DNA of 34,401 nt from Algoriphagus marincola HL-49 (GCA_001314815.1 LJXT01000026.1:1-34401), one strand, 5' to 3'. Shown: positions 7,015 to 16,079, counted from the stretch's first letter. Numbers and translations: made by a program. The notes: generated from the sequence alone by a model not told the origin.

Positions 7015-8003
7015 AAAAAGTAAAAAACCTGCTCCAGAAAGTCGGATTCAATACCTTTTTACTAGGCTTGATCTTAGCCATTTTTATGGCTTGGCTTTTC
7101 CCAAAATTGGGAAGTTCAGAAGGCCCCATCCATTGGAAGCCTTGGATCAATGGCGGGATAGCATTGGTTTTTTTCTTTTATGGAGTCAAGCTAAATCCAA
7201 GGCAGCTAATGGAGGGCTTGTCAAATTGGAAATTGCATCTGACGATTCAGCTTTTCACCTTCATTGTTTTTCCCTTTTTAGTTCTGCTGATATTCAGGTG
7301 GTTGCCCTGGGTCGATGAAGATTTCGAGTTGGGAATTACTTATTTAGCTGCTTTGCCTTCCACGGTCAGTGCCTCTGTGGTGATGGTAAATATCGCGGGT
7401 GGAAATGTTCCTGCCGCCATTTTCAATGCAAGTATTTCAGGTTTACTAGGAGTGGTTATTACTCCTGCCTGGATGGGTATTTTGGCTGAAAACCTCGGAC
7501 AGGGTGAGGTGGATTTCTGGCCTACCTTTGTGGACTTGACCATTAAGGTCATCTTGCCGGTTTTTGCGGGTGTTTTATTGCACGGAAAGTTATTTCCATT
7601 GATCAGATCGCATCTTAAAAGACTGAAATATCTCGATCAGGCGATTATAATGATGATTGTGTTCACCGCTTTTTCAGATAGCTTTTACCAGAAAATATTT
7701 CAACCTTATTCCTGGCTAAGTCTTTTGAAAATAGCCTTTTTGATGCTCATACTCTTTCTGATGGTGCTATTGTCAATTGAGTTGGTTTCACGCTTTCTCG
7801 GTTTTTCAATCAAGGATAGGATAACGGCGCTTTTTTGTGGATCCAAAAAATCTCTGGTACATGGAGTGGTTATTGGAAAAGTCATGTTTCCAGATCCTGC
7901 TGTTTTGGGATTGGTTTTACTGCCGGTGATGCTTTATCATTTCCAGCAGCTCTTGATTGGGTCATCTTTGGCGGAGTGGTTTGGAAGGAAAAATCTCCAA
8001 TAA
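7011..8003 (+). CDS. SBF-like (bile acid:sodium symporter superfamily) membrane transporter
   Basis: This is a 330-residue polytopic membrane protein with about nine to ten hydrophobic segments. It resembles the SBF-like/DUF4137 branch of the bile acid:Na+ symporter superfamily: an N-terminal GGIALVFFFYGVKLNPRQL block, YLAALPSTVSASVVMVNIAGGN in the middle, and a C-terminal GSKKSLVHGVVIGKVMF segment typical of the branch. Related proteins have been linked to export or calcium/sodium transport, but the substrate here is unknown. ATG at 7011 overlaps the methyltransferase stop (ATGA), which fixes the start and suggests coupling. It faces the acyl-CoA-binding protein gene across a terminator. Confidence 0.85.
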   Translation: MKKVKNLLQKVGFNTFLLGLILAIFMAWLFPKLGSSEGPIHWKPWINGGIALVFFFYGVKLNPRQLMEGLSNWKLHLTIQLFTFIVFPFLVLLIFRWLPWVDEDFELGITYLAALPSTVSASVVMVNIAGGNVPAAIFNASISGLLGVVITPAWMGILAENLGQGEVDFWPTFVDLTIKVILPVFAGVLLHGKLFPLIRSHLKRLKYLDQAIIMMIVFTAFSDSFYQKIFQPYSWLSLLKIAFLMLILFLMVLLSIELVSRFLGFSIKDRITALFCGSKKSLVHGVVIGKVMFPDPAVLGLVLLPVMLYHFQQLLIGSSLAEWFGRKNLQ

Positions 8004-8028
8004 AAAAGCCCGTTTTACCGGGCTCAAA
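8004..8028 (-). terminator. Terminator between transporter and acyl-CoA-binding protein genes
   Basis: AGCCCG (8007-8012) and CGGGCT (8019-8024) enclose a 6-base loop. On the minus strand the stem is followed by six T, so it ends the minus-strand acbP-like gene. On the plus strand only a weak tract follows. Confidence 0.75.
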
Positions 8029-8030
8029 AT

Positions 8031-8291
8031 TTAAATATGTTTTTCGGATAGTTTTTCGACTAGCTCCAGATACTGACTTTCAGCTTCAGTTTTGGAAAGT
8101 CCTTTTAGGTTCAACCATGCATTGTACTTGGCAGCTGCTTTGAAGTCAAATCCTCCTGGACGTTCGGTTTCATTATCACCTTCTGTAGCCTGCTTGTATA
8201 GGGCGTATAATTTCAAAAGTTCTTCATTTGAAGGTCTAGAGGTGAATTTCTTGGTAATCGCTACTGCCTCTTCAAGTGTAGTTGGTTTCAT
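8031..8291 (-). CDS. Acyl-CoA-binding protein
   Basis: This is an 86-residue four-helix protein that binds medium- and long-chain acyl-CoA in the cytoplasm and buffers the pool for lipid metabolism. The family marks are all visible: LKLYALYKQATEGDN around 26-40, RPGGFDFKAAAKYNAWLNLKG around 44-64, and SKTEAESQYLELVEKL near the end. These carry the Tyr and Lys residues that contact the CoA phosphate. Length matches ACBP. The gene is a single unit with its own -7 box upstream and a terminator downstream. Bacterial ACBPs are patchy, but they are common in this group. Confidence 0.93.
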   Translation of the reverse strand: MKPTTLEEAVAITKKFTSRPSNEELLKLYALYKQATEGDNETERPGGFDFKAAAKYNAWLNLKGLSKTEAESQYLELVEKLSEKHI

Positions 8292-8332
8292 TTATGTACT
8301 TGGATAAAATGATTTAGGATTCTAATTATGCT

Positions 8333-8340
8333 CAAAGATA
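8333..8340 (-). promoter_or_regulatory. -7 box of the acyl-CoA-binding protein gene
   Basis: On the minus strand this is TATCTTTG, an exact TAnnTTTG match 41 bases before the ATG at 8291. It lies directly after the gltA terminator, so the gene is expressed independently. The nearest TTG upstream is about 15 bases away, closer than the usual -33 spacing. Confidence 0.55.
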
Positions 8341-8348
8341 GGGCATAA

Positions 8349-8376
8349 AAAAGGCCAACTTTTGGAGTTGGCCTTT
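8349..8376 (-). terminator. Terminator of citrate synthase gene
   Basis: AAAGGCCAACT (8350-8360) and AGTTGGCCTTT (8366-8376) form a perfect 11-bp stem with a 5-base loop. The minus strand continues with a T run. It lies 19 bases after the gltA stop. Confidence 0.85.
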
Positions 8377-8394
8377 GATATTGGTCAATAAAGC

Positions 8395-9681
8395 TTATCG
8401 CTTGTTCATGGAAACGTAGTCGCGCTCGTTTGCACCAACATAGACCTGACGCGGTCTTCCGATTGGCTCTCCATTCTCACGCATTTCTTTCCACTGAGCG
8501 ATCCATCCTGGGAGACGACCCAAGGCAAACATCACCGTAAACATGTCGGTAGGAATACCTAGTGCTCGGTAGATAATTCCTGAGTAGAAATCCACGTTTG
8601 GATAAAGCTTTCTATCGATAAAGTACTGATCATTTAGCGCAGCATATTCGAGTTCTTTTGCGATATCTAAAACTGGATCTTTAACACCTAGCTTTTCTAG
8701 CACATCGTCAGCAGCTTTCTTGATGATTCGAGCTCGCGGATCGAAGTTTTTGTAAACGCGGTGTCCAAAGCCCATTAGACGGAAAGGATCATTTTTATCC
8801 TTCGCCTTGTCCAAATACTTTTTAGCATCTCCACCGTCGGCTTTGATCGCCTCAAGCATTTCGATCACTGATTGGTTAGCGCCACCGTGTAGTGGTCCCC
8901 AAAGAGCATTGATTCCTGCAGAGATAGAAGCGTAAATAGATGCCTGGGAAGAACCTACAATTCGTACGGTAGAGGTAGAACAGTTTTGCTCGTGATCAGC
9001 GTGAAGGATTAGGAGCTGGTCCAAAGCCTTCGCTACCACTGGATCTACATCATACTTTTCAGCAGGAAGTGCAAACATCATTTTCAAGAAGTTGGAACAG
9101 TAATCCAAGGTATTGTCTGGATAATTTACTGGATGTCCCATTTCATTTTTATATGCCCAAGCGGCAAAAGTTGGCATTTTCGCAATCAGCCGGATAATGC
9201 TCAAGTTTACTTCATCTTCGGATCTGTTTGGATTAAGCGACTCTGGATAAAAAGCAGAAAGGGAACAGATCAAAGAGGATAGTACACCCATTGGATGGGC
9301 ATTGGATGGGAATCCGTCCAAAATCTTTTTAATATCCTCATGCACTAAAGTATGGTGAGTTACTTCACTTGAGAAAGCTTCAAATTGATCTTGAGAAGGT
9401 AGCTCACCATAGATTAGCAAGTAAGCCACTTCAAGAAAAGTAGATTTTTCGGCCAAGTCCTCGATACGATATCCTCTGTAGCGAAGTATACCTTTTTCCC
9501 CGTCCAAAAATGTGATAGCACTGGTAGTAGAACCGGTGTTTTTGTAACCTGGATCTAGGGTGATTAAGCCAGTTGAGCCTCGAAGCTTGGCAACGTCAAT
9601 AGCAGGTTCGTTTTCGGTTCCCACTGTGACAGGAAATTCAAAATCTTGTCCGTTATAGGACAGCTTTACGGATTCAGACAT
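8395..9681 (-). CDS. gltA: Citrate synthase (type II)
   Basis: This is a 428-residue cytoplasmic enzyme that condenses oxaloacetate with acetyl-CoA to citrate, the entry step of the TCA cycle. The catalytic triad is in place: His265 in WGPLHGGANQ, His307 in GFGHRVYKNFDPRA and Asp364 in PNVDFYSGIIY. The N-terminal beta-rich segment and the GILRYRGYRIEDLA block place it with the long Gram-negative type II enzymes rather than the short Bacillus type. Length matches E. coli GltA closely. It is transcribed alone, with a promoter upstream (9709-9741) and a strong terminator downstream. Confidence 0.97.
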   Translation of the reverse strand: MSESVKLSYNGQDFEFPVTVGTENEPAIDVAKLRGSTGLITLDPGYKNTGSTTSAITFLDGEKGILRYRGYRIEDLAEKSTFLEVAYLLIYGELPSQDQFEAFSSEVTHHTLVHEDIKKILDGFPSNAHPMGVLSSLICSLSAFYPESLNPNRSEDEVNLSIIRLIAKMPTFAAWAYKNEMGHPVNYPDNTLDYCSNFLKMMFALPAEKYDVDPVVAKALDQLLILHADHEQNCSTSTVRIVGSSQASIYASISAGINALWGPLHGGANQSVIEMLEAIKADGGDAKKYLDKAKDKNDPFRLMGFGHRVYKNFDPRARIIKKAADDVLEKLGVKDPVLDIAKELEYAALNDQYFIDRKLYPNVDFYSGIIYRALGIPTDMFTVMFALGRLPGWIAQWKEMRENGEPIGRPRQVYVGANERDYVSMNKR

Positions 9682-9708
9682 ATAGGTTTATTTTTGGATT
9701 ACTACTTT

Positions 9709-9741
9709 CAAAAACTTGATAATTGCCCTTAAGTTAACAAA
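9709..9741 (-). promoter_or_regulatory. Probable gltA promoter
   Basis: On the minus strand TTTG (9738-9741) is separated by 21 bases from AGTTTTTG (9709-9716). The latter keeps the TTTG half of the Bacteroidota -7 box but lacks the leading TA. Spacing and position, 27 bases before the ATG, are right. Confidence 0.45.
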
Positions 9742-9899
9742 ATCCCCTATTTTATTTAGGATTATTTACACTTGGTGTATTTTGATTGTGCTAAAGGATA
9801 AGGGCCTGTTTTGGTATTCTTCACTTGGTTGGAAGGCTTTTTTGCAAGGCGATATACGGACAGTTTTTTATTCCGAGGTATATCTTTTTTGCCAAACGT

Positions 9900-9923
9900 A
9901 AAAAAAGCCCCGAAGGGCTAATT
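9900..9923 (-). terminator. Terminator of the suf operon
   Basis: AGCCC (9906-9910), loop CGAA, GGGCT (9915-9919). On the minus strand it reads AGCCCTTCGGGGCT followed by a T run. It begins just after the bacilliredoxin stop and is the first terminator seen downstream of sufB. Confidence 0.75.
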
Positions 9924-10346
9924 TTAATCACAAAAATGTTCGAAAACTTCGACTAAGTGGTCTCCGATCATCTGGGCGTTTCTACCTTCGATATGGTGAC
10001 GCTCAATGAAGTGCACCAATTCTCCGTCTTTGAACAGGGCCATAGCTGGAGAAGAGGGAGGGTAAGGCAATACAATCTCTCTAATTTTATTGACGGCATC
10101 GCGATCATTTCCGGCGAAAACCGTGGCAAGTGTACTAGGCTTTTTTGCAGCTTTATCCAATGCATATCGTACACCTGGTCTTGCAGCTCCTGCCGCACAA
10201 CCACATACGGAATTGATAACCACGAAGGTGGTACCCTTATGCTCAGAGCTAAGGTGCTCGCTTACCTGATCAGCTGTACGGAACTCTTCGAATCCGACGT
10301 CTGTCAATTCTGCACGCATCGGTGCGATTAATTCTTCTGGATACAT
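9924..10346 (-). CDS. BrxA/BrxB-family bacilliredoxin
   Basis: This is a 140-residue thioredoxin-fold protein of the YphP/YqiW family (DUF1094). The characteristic CGC motif is present at Cys48-Gly-Cys50 within INSVCGCAAGAARPG, followed by a second conserved block, VLPYPPSSPAMALFKDGE. In Firmicutes these proteins remove bacillithiol from oxidised cysteines; some Bacteroidota also make bacillithiol, which would fit. It is the last gene of the suf operon, 23 bases after the SufT-like gene. This suggests a role in keeping Fe-S assembly cysteines reduced (inference). Confidence 0.9.
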   Translation of the reverse strand: MYPEELIAPMRAELTDVGFEEFRTADQVSEHLSSEHKGTTFVVINSVCGCAAGAARPGVRYALDKAAKKPSTLATVFAGNDRDAVNKIREIVLPYPPSSPAMALFKDGELVHFIERHHIEGRNAQMIGDHLVEVFEHFCD

Positions 10347-10369
10347 ATTCTTTACTTATTATTTGAAAC

Positions 10370-10687
10370 TTACAGAAATCCTAATTCAAGTTTGGCAGCT
10401 TCTGACATCATGTCCTGTGAGTAGGGGGGATCGAAAGTCACCTCTACCTCCACATTATTAATACCTTGAATCTGCTGTATTTTATTCTTTACCTCAGAAG
10501 GAATAAATTCCGCCGAGGGGCAATTCGGTGAGGTAAGAGTCATCAAGACATACACATTATTAACAGGATATACAGTGATCTCATAGATCAAGCCGAGTTC
10601 ATAGACATCTACGGGTATTTCTGGATCATATACCTGCTTGATGGCTTGTATTACCTTCTCTTTTGTCTGTGTTTTGGTTTCCTCCAT
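10370..10687 (-). CDS. DUF59/MIP18-family Fe-S maturation factor (SufT-like)
   Basis: This is a 105-residue protein with a single DUF59 domain. DPEIPVDVYELGLIYEI lies at 21-37 and the conserved Cys56 in LTSPNCPSAEFIP is the key family residue. Family members such as SufT and the eukaryotic MIP18/CIAO2 act late in Fe-S cluster delivery to client proteins; some paaD-like relatives have other roles. It lies one base after the sufE stop and upstream of the bacilliredoxin gene, so its place in the suf operon supports the Fe-S role. Confidence 0.88.
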   Translation of the reverse strand: MEETKTQTKEKVIQAIKQVYDPEIPVDVYELGLIYEITVYPVNNVYVLMTLTSPNCPSAEFIPSEVKNKIQQIQGINNVEVEVTFDPPYSQDMMSEAAKLELGFL

Positions 10688-10688
10688 G

Positions 10689-11120
10689 TTAGGCGTTCAA
10701 TTTGGTTTGATACGCTAGCGCATAGCGTTTCATTTGTTGGATCATAGAGGCCAGTCCATTGGAACGCTGGCTTCCGATGATGCTTCCCATTCCTATTCGG
10801 TCGATAAAATTCAAATCTGCTTGAATGATTTCCTCTGGGCTGCGATTATCCAATACACGAATCAACAGTGAAATCAATCCCTTGGTAATATCTGTGTTAG
10901 AATCAGCGAAATATCTGACCTTCCCATTCTCCTCGTCTGCGATCAACCAAACCTTGGATTGACATCCTTTGATCAAGTTCTCGTCTTTTTGTTCATCAGC
11001 TGGAAATTGAGGCAGCTTTTCACCTAACTCCATAATGTAAAAAATAGTAGATTCCCGATCATCCCCGAGGATTTCAAACTCTGATACAATTTCGTCTTGT
11101 AAGGTACTGATGCTACTCAT
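10689..11120 (-). CDS. sufE: Cysteine desulfuration protein SufE
   Basis: This is a 143-residue sulfur-acceptor protein. It takes persulfide sulfur from SufS onto Cys53, seen in IKGCQSKVWL, and passes it to the SufBCD scaffold. The C-terminal helix with GLASMIQQMKRYA is typical of the family. The start codon overlaps the sufS stop by 4 bases (ATGA), indicating translational coupling with its partner enzyme. Length fits the SufE/CsdE family. Confidence 0.95.
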   Translation of the reverse strand: MSSISTLQDEIVSEFEILGDDRESTIFYIMELGEKLPQFPADEQKDENLIKGCQSKVWLIADEENGKVRYFADSNTDITKGLISLLIRVLDNRSPEEIIQADLNFIDRIGMGSIIGSQRSNGLASMIQQMKRYALAYQTKLNA

Positions 11121-12340
11121 TTGTTTTTGATTCTAGCAATTTTGGCGATTCCTTCCGCCATATTTTCGATTTCGGATTTGGTGTTGTAAACAGCAAAACT
11201 AGCCCGTACAGTTCCCTCAATCCCAAATCGATGCATCAAAGGCTGTGTACAGTGATGTCCTGTCCTCACGGCTATTCCTCTAGCATCCAGCATTTGCCCT
11301 ACGTCAAAAGGATGCATGCCTTGAATGTTGAATGATAGAACCGAAACTTTATCAGCTGCAGTCCCCACCGGGATGAAGCCTTTTATATCTTTGGTAAGCT
11401 GATTTGCATAGTTCAGAAGTTCATCTTCATGCGCTTTGATCTGTTTTTTGCCAAGGGACTGAATAAAATCCAGCGCCTGGCCAAATGCGATTACATCGGC
11501 AATATTGGGTGTCCCGGCTTCGAATTTGAAAGGGATTTCATTGTAAGTAGTCTTTTCAAAGCTGACTTCTTTGATCATTTCACCACCACCAAGGAAAGGA
11601 GGCATTTCTTCCAGAATTTCACGCTTTCCGTACAATACGCCAAGTCCAGTAGGACCATAAAGCTTATGAGCAGAAAAGGCTAAGAAATCACAGTCTAGTT
11701 CCTGCACATCAATCTCTAAATGCGAGGTAGATTGGGCTCCATCCAAAAGCACTTTAGCTCCAATTTCATGAGCCGACTGGATGATTTTTTTGACTGGATT
11801 GATCGTGCCTAGGGCATTGGAAGCGTGAACGACGCTGACGAGTTTTGTCTTTGGGTTAAGCAGCTTTTCAAATTCCTCAAAGACAATTTCTCCATTTTCT
11901 TGAATGGGAATCACTCGAAGTTTTGCTCCCTTTTCTTCACACAGCATCTGCCAAGGCACAATATTGGAGTGATGCTCCATGGTGGAAATAATGATTTCAT
12001 CATCTTTTCCGATAAACTTTCTTCCGAAAGTTTGAGCTACCAAGTTGATACTTTCGGTGGTGCCTTTAGTGAAAATTACTTCCGCAGACTCTCGCGAATT
12101 GATAAAGTCCTTGACTTTTTCTCTAGTGGCCTCGTAATGGCGTGTTGCTCGATCTGCTAAGGTGTGCGCACCTCGGTGAATATTGGAATTGTCGTGTTCG
12201 TAGTAATTCCTCAAAGCATCAAGAACTGCCTGAGGCTTTTGGGTAGTGGCTGCATTATCAAAATAAACCAAAGGCCTGCCATGTACTTCTTGGTGAAGCA
12301 CAGGGAACAGGCCTCTGATTTTTTCCAAATCAAAACTCAT
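11117..12340 (-). CDS. sufS: Cysteine desulfurase SufS
   Basis: This is a 407-residue pyridoxal-phosphate enzyme that releases sulfur from L-cysteine as a persulfide, giving alanine. The PLP lysine is Lys226 in FSAHKLYGPTG and the catalytic persulfide cysteine is Cys364 in RTGHHCTQPLM. Both numbers coincide with those of E. coli SufS. The short loop around the active cysteine marks it as a group II (SufS/CsdA) enzyme that depends on SufE, which is encoded immediately downstream. It lies six bases after sufD. Confidence 0.96.
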   Translation of the reverse strand: MSFDLEKIRGLFPVLHQEVHGRPLVYFDNAATTQKPQAVLDALRNYYEHDNSNIHRGAHTLADRATRHYEATREKVKDFINSRESAEVIFTKGTTESINLVAQTFGRKFIGKDDEIIISTMEHHSNIVPWQMLCEEKGAKLRVIPIQENGEIVFEEFEKLLNPKTKLVSVVHASNALGTINPVKKIIQSAHEIGAKVLLDGAQSTSHLEIDVQELDCDFLAFSAHKLYGPTGLGVLYGKREILEEMPPFLGGGEMIKEVSFEKTTYNEIPFKFEAGTPNIADVIAFGQALDFIQSLGKKQIKAHEDELLNYANQLTKDIKGFIPVGTAADKVSVLSFNIQGMHPFDVGQMLDARGIAVRTGHHCTQPLMHRFGIEGTVRASFAVYNTKSEIENMAEGIAKIARIKNK

Positions 12341-12346
12341 GTAATG

Positions 12347-13612
12347 TTAGAATTTGCTGCCTAGACGATCTTGGATCAGCCCGACAACATGGTTTTTAAA
12401 GCTTTCTTCCTCAATTTTCTCCATCACTTCTCCAGCAAAAGCATATAAAAGCAATCCTTTGGCTTGAACCTTACCGATCCCTCGAGCTTGTAAATAAAAC
12501 AAAGCCTCTTCATCAAGTTGACCTACTGTACAGCCGTGTGAACATTTGACATCATCTGCCCAAATCTCCAATTGTGGTTTGGTATTCACAATCGCATCAT
12601 CAGAAAGAAGGACATTATTGTTCTGTTGGAATGCATTGGTTTTTTGCGCGTCTTGTCTTACGAAAATCTTTCCGTTGAAAACTCCTCGGGACTGAGCATC
12701 AAAAATACCTTTATACATCTCATTGGACTCGGCATGCGGAATCGTATGATCCACGTTGGTGTGGTTATCTACGTGTGTTTTCCCATTCAGCAAGTAAATC
12801 CCGTACATATTTCCTTCCGAGTTGCTGCCAAGAAGGTTTAGGCTTAGGTTATTTCTAACCATATCTCCTGAAAGCGAAATATTCACAGAGGTAAATCGGG
12901 CATCGGACTGAATGTTTGTCTCAATATTGCTGACTTCAATCGCTTGATTGGATTCGTTTTGTAGTCTGTAGTAATTGATGTGGGAGTTTAGTCCTCCTTT
13001 GATTTCAACTACCTTGTTTACAAAGTAAGCATCCTCTCCCATGCTGATACTTTGATCTAGGAAATTGACCTCTGAGAAATCACCCACTTCTATCCAAAAT
13101 CGAGGCGTGATAACCTGCCCTTCATTTGATCCATTGAAAGAGAGCAGCAAGATGGGCTTTTCAACTTTGGTCTTTTTAGGGACTTTGATGCTGATTCCTC
13201 CTGAAAAGCTAGCTTGATTTAGAGCAGCAAAGGCATCTTTTTCTGCTTTTGCAATGGAACCGATCTCCGCTGAACTTGATAGAATATCAGAAACTTCAAG
13301 GTCTTCGATCGTGGAAGATACTTCCTGTAGGAATTTTCCATTGGAAAAAACCAAAACATTTCCCTCAAATCCTTGAAAAACAGATTCTTTGATCAGGTTC
13401 TCGTCTACCGAAAGCTGCTTCGCCTGATTGAAATTACCTAGGCTTTTTTCTAGCTTTTTGGTGATTCCGGTGAATTTATATTCCTCTTCCTTTGGAGCAG
13501 GAAGACCTGATTTTAGGTATAAGTCTTTCGCTGTCTGTCTGGCTTCCGTGAAGTTAGCGGGAGCGCTTTCAAGCAAATTCTCAAATAAATCTTCTTTTAC
13601 TAAAGTGCTCAT
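12347..13612 (-). CDS. sufD: Fe-S scaffold subunit SufD
   Basis: This is a 421-residue protein of the SufB/SufD beta-helix family. It forms the SufBC2D complex in which Fe-S clusters are built. The C-terminal core with KTNAFQQNNNVLLSDDA, NTKPQLEIWADDVKCSHGCTVGQLD and the ARGIG block is the conserved SufBD domain, including the KCSHG site that carries a metal-binding Cys-His pair. The N-terminal half diverges from SufB as usual. It sits 10 bases after sufC and 6 bases before sufS. Confidence 0.95.
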   Translation of the reverse strand: MSTLVKEDLFENLLESAPANFTEARQTAKDLYLKSGLPAPKEEEYKFTGITKKLEKSLGNFNQAKQLSVDENLIKESVFQGFEGNVLVFSNGKFLQEVSSTIEDLEVSDILSSSAEIGSIAKAEKDAFAALNQASFSGGISIKVPKKTKVEKPILLLSFNGSNEGQVITPRFWIEVGDFSEVNFLDQSISMGEDAYFVNKVVEIKGGLNSHINYYRLQNESNQAIEVSNIETNIQSDARFTSVNISLSGDMVRNNLSLNLLGSNSEGNMYGIYLLNGKTHVDNHTNVDHTIPHAESNEMYKGIFDAQSRGVFNGKIFVRQDAQKTNAFQQNNNVLLSDDAIVNTKPQLEIWADDVKCSHGCTVGQLDEEALFYLQARGIGKVQAKGLLLYAFAGEVMEKIEEESFKNHVVGLIQDRLGSKF

Positions 13613-13622
13613 TTTTATTGAT

Positions 13623-14381
13623 TTATACAGCAGCGTCTACTTCTTCTTTGATCCAGTCATAGCCTTTTGCTTCCAGTTCGAGCGCTAGGTCTTTAGTTCC
13701 TGACTTGACGATTTGTCCTTTATACAATACATGCACGAAATCAGGTACAATGTATTCTAGCAGTCTTTGGTAGTGAGTTACTACGATAGTAGCGGTATCA
13801 GGGCTTTTCAGCTGGTTGACGCCATTCGATACGATTCGAAGTGCATCGATATCAAGCCCAGAGTCTGTTTCATCCAAAATGGAAAGCGTAGGCTCTAGCA
13901 TAGCCATTTGGAAAATTTCGTTTCTCTTTTTTTCTCCTCCAGAGAAACCCTCATTGAGTGAACGGCTAAGCAATTTTTGGTCAATCTCAACCAATTTCAT
14001 TTTCTCCTTCATCAAGGAAAGAAACTTTACTGCGTCCAAAGGCTCCTGACCACGGTATTCACGTACTTGATTCAGGGCTGTTCTTAGGAAGTTGGTAGAA
14101 GATACTCCGGGGATTTCTACCGGATACTGAAATGCCAAAAAGACTCCTTCTCTAGCACGGTCTTCCGGCGTCAAGTCTAATAGATCTTTTCCCTTGAAAG
14201 TTACTTCTCCTTCAGTAACCTCATATTCTTCTCGTCCCGCTAAAACAGAAGCAAGCGTAGATTTTCCAGAACCATTTGGTCCCATGATAGCGTGAACCTC
14301 ACCCGGTTTGACTTCGAGATTGATTCCTCTGAGAATAGGCGTGCCTTCCACTGCGGCATGCAGATTTTTTATCGTTAGCAT
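13623..14381 (-). CDS. sufC: Fe-S assembly ATPase SufC
   Basis: This is a 252-residue soluble ABC-type ATPase that drives conformational change of the SufB-SufD scaffold. Walker A is GPNGSGKST at 34-42, the ABC signature region is LNEGFSGGEKKRNEI, and Walker B is LSILDETDSGLDIDALR. The EKKRNE form of the signature region is specific to SufC. The gene lies between sufB (30-base gap) and sufD (10-base gap). Confidence 0.97.
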   Translation of the reverse strand: MLTIKNLHAAVEGTPILRGINLEVKPGEVHAIMGPNGSGKSTLASVLAGREEYEVTEGEVTFKGKDLLDLTPEDRAREGVFLAFQYPVEIPGVSSTNFLRTALNQVREYRGQEPLDAVKFLSLMKEKMKLVEIDQKLLSRSLNEGFSGGEKKRNEIFQMAMLEPTLSILDETDSGLDIDALRIVSNGVNQLKSPDTATIVVTHYQRLLEYIVPDFVHVLYKGQIVKSGTKDLALELEAKGYDWIKEEVDAAV

Positions 14382-14411
14382 AGTTGTGTTATTTCTAATG
14401 GTTTTACTAGA

Positions 14412-15857
14412 TCAACCTACTGATCCTTCTAAGGTCAAGGCAAGAAGCTTTTGAGCTTCTACCGCAAACTCCATAGGAAGTTGATTTAATACTTCTTTAG
14501 CGTATCCATTGACGATCAAGGCTACTGCGTCTTCTGTGCTGATACCACGCTGATTACAGTAGAAAATTTGATCTTCTCCAATTTTAGAAGTAGTAGCCTC
14601 ATGCTCTACTTTGGCACTTGGATTTTGGATATCAATGTATGGGAAGGTATGTGCCCCGCATCGATCACCCATCAATAATGAATCACACTGTGAAAAATTC
14701 CGTGCGTTGGAAGCACGTTTCATCACTTGAACCTGTCCTCGATAGGAGTTTTGAGATTTACCTGCCGAAATACCTTTCGATACAATTCGTGATTTAGTGT
14801 TCTTGCCAATATGGATCATTTTTGTTCCTGTATCAGCTTGCTGCATATTGTTTGTGACAGCTACAGAGTAAAATTCACCGATGGAATTGTCTCCTTTAAG
14901 GATACAAGAAGGATATTTCCAAGTCACCGCAGAACCTGTCTCCACCTGAGTCCAAGAAATCTTGGAGTGATCTCCGGCACAGATTCCACGCTTTGTTACG
15001 AAGTTGTAGATTCCGCCTTTTCCATCCTTGTCTCCAGGGAACCAGTTCTGTACAGTTGAGTATTTCACTTCAGCATGTGCTCCTGCATAAATTTCTACAA
15101 CGGCGGCATGAAGTTGATTTTCATCTCTTTGTGGAGCAGTACAACCTTCCAAATACGATACGTAAGACTCGTCCTCGGCTACAATTAAAGTTCGCTCAAA
15201 CTGTCCTGTATTGGCAGCATTGATACGGAAGTAGGTAGATAGCTCCATTGGACATCTGACTCCTTTCGGTATGTAGCAAAAGGATCCATCAGAAAATACT
15301 GCTGAATTTAAAGCAGCATAATAGTTATCTGTCATGGGAACTACTGATCCCAAGTATTTTTTCACCAGTTCAGGATGCTCTTTTACTGCTTCGCTAAAGG
15401 AGCAGAACACGATTCCCAACTTGGCAAGTGTGCCTTTAAAAGTGGTTGCTACCGACACGGAATCCAAGACTGCATCGACAGCAATTCCTTGAAGCCTTTT
15501 CTGCTCATTCAAAGAAATCCCTAGGCGCTCATAAATGGCCAATAACTCAGGATCGATTTCGTCCAATGATTTTGGCTTTTTGGTTTGCTTAGGAGCTGAA
15601 TAGTATCGAAGTTTTTGGAAATCCACCTTTGGGTAGGTGACGTTAGCCCATTTAGGCTCTTCCATAGCCTCCCAAGCGCGAAAAGCTTTCAAGCGCCAAT
15701 CCAAAAGCCATTGTGGCTCTTCTTTTTTGGCGGAAATCCATCGTATAATTTCTTCATTAAGGCCTAAAGGAGCTTCATCTGCTTCATAATTGACGGACCA
15801 GCCGTGCTCATAATCTTTGGATGTAAACTCTTCTAAAATCTGATTGTCTTTGCTCAT
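14412..15857 (-). CDS. sufB: Fe-S scaffold subunit SufB
   Basis: This is a 481-residue core scaffold of the SUF complex, on which sulfur from SufE and iron are joined. Family blocks include [57 protein letters not shown] and the C-terminal [42 protein letters not shown]. The last of these has the conserved Cys, the His-Glu site and the GEDQ motif. Length matches SufB. It is the first gene of the seven-gene operon. Confidence 0.97.
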   Translation of the reverse strand: MSKDNQILEEFTSKDYEHGWSVNYEADEAPLGLNEEIIRWISAKKEEPQWLLDWRLKAFRAWEAMEEPKWANVTYPKVDFQKLRYYSAPKQTKKPKSLDEIDPELLAIYERLGISLNEQKRLQGIAVDAVLDSVSVATTFKGTLAKLGIVFCSFSEAVKEHPELVKKYLGSVVPMTDNYYAALNSAVFSDGSFCYIPKGVRCPMELSTYFRINAANTGQFERTLIVAEDESYVSYLEGCTAPQRDENQLHAAVVEIYAGAHAEVKYSTVQNWFPGDKDGKGGIYNFVTKRGICAGDHSKISWTQVETGSAVTWKYPSCILKGDNSIGEFYSVAVTNNMQQADTGTKMIHIGKNTKSRIVSKGISAGKSQNSYRGQVQVMKRASNARNFSQCDSLLMGDRCGAHTFPYIDIQNPSAKVEHEATTSKIGEDQIFYCNQRGISTEDAVALIVNGYAKEVLNQLPMEFAVEAQKLLALTLEGSVG

Positions 15858-15892
15858 GGGGCGAGTTATTTAGACTAATTACATTTTGCTTG

Positions 15893-15900
15893 CGAAGGTA
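15893..15900 (-). promoter_or_regulatory. Probable -7 box of the suf operon
   Basis: On the minus strand this is TACCTTCG, one mismatch from TAnnTTTG, 35 bases before the sufB ATG. No TTTG is found at the usual -33 distance, which might indicate an activated promoter (inference). No IscR- or SufR-type site was recognised. Confidence 0.4.
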
Positions 15901-16010
15901 CAACTTATAATCAAAATATAATGTTCCCGGTTATACGAAAATTCTATCAGGGATGCTGTTTGTCAATGAAAATGAGCAGAAAAATGCTGAAATTCAGTTT
16001 AAATAAAAAT

Positions 16011-16036
16011 AAAAAAAAGCCCCAATAGAGGCTTTT
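16011..16036 (-). terminator. Terminator of the Lrp-family gene
   Basis: AAAAGCC (16015-16021) pairs with GGCTTTT (16030-16036) across an 8-base loop. On the minus strand the stem is followed by a long T tract. It lies 44 bases after the regulator's stop and separates it from the suf promoter. Confidence 0.75.
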
Positions 16037-16079
16037 AAACAGGATAGTTTTTTATTTAGATTTAGTCCAAATAGTATTT

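Noticed and set aside
9716-9901. 61-codon plus-strand frame between gltA and the bacilliredoxin gene
   Set aside because: Starts with TTG inside the gltA promoter, runs up to the suf terminator and resembles nothing; hydrophobicity follows from T-rich DNA.
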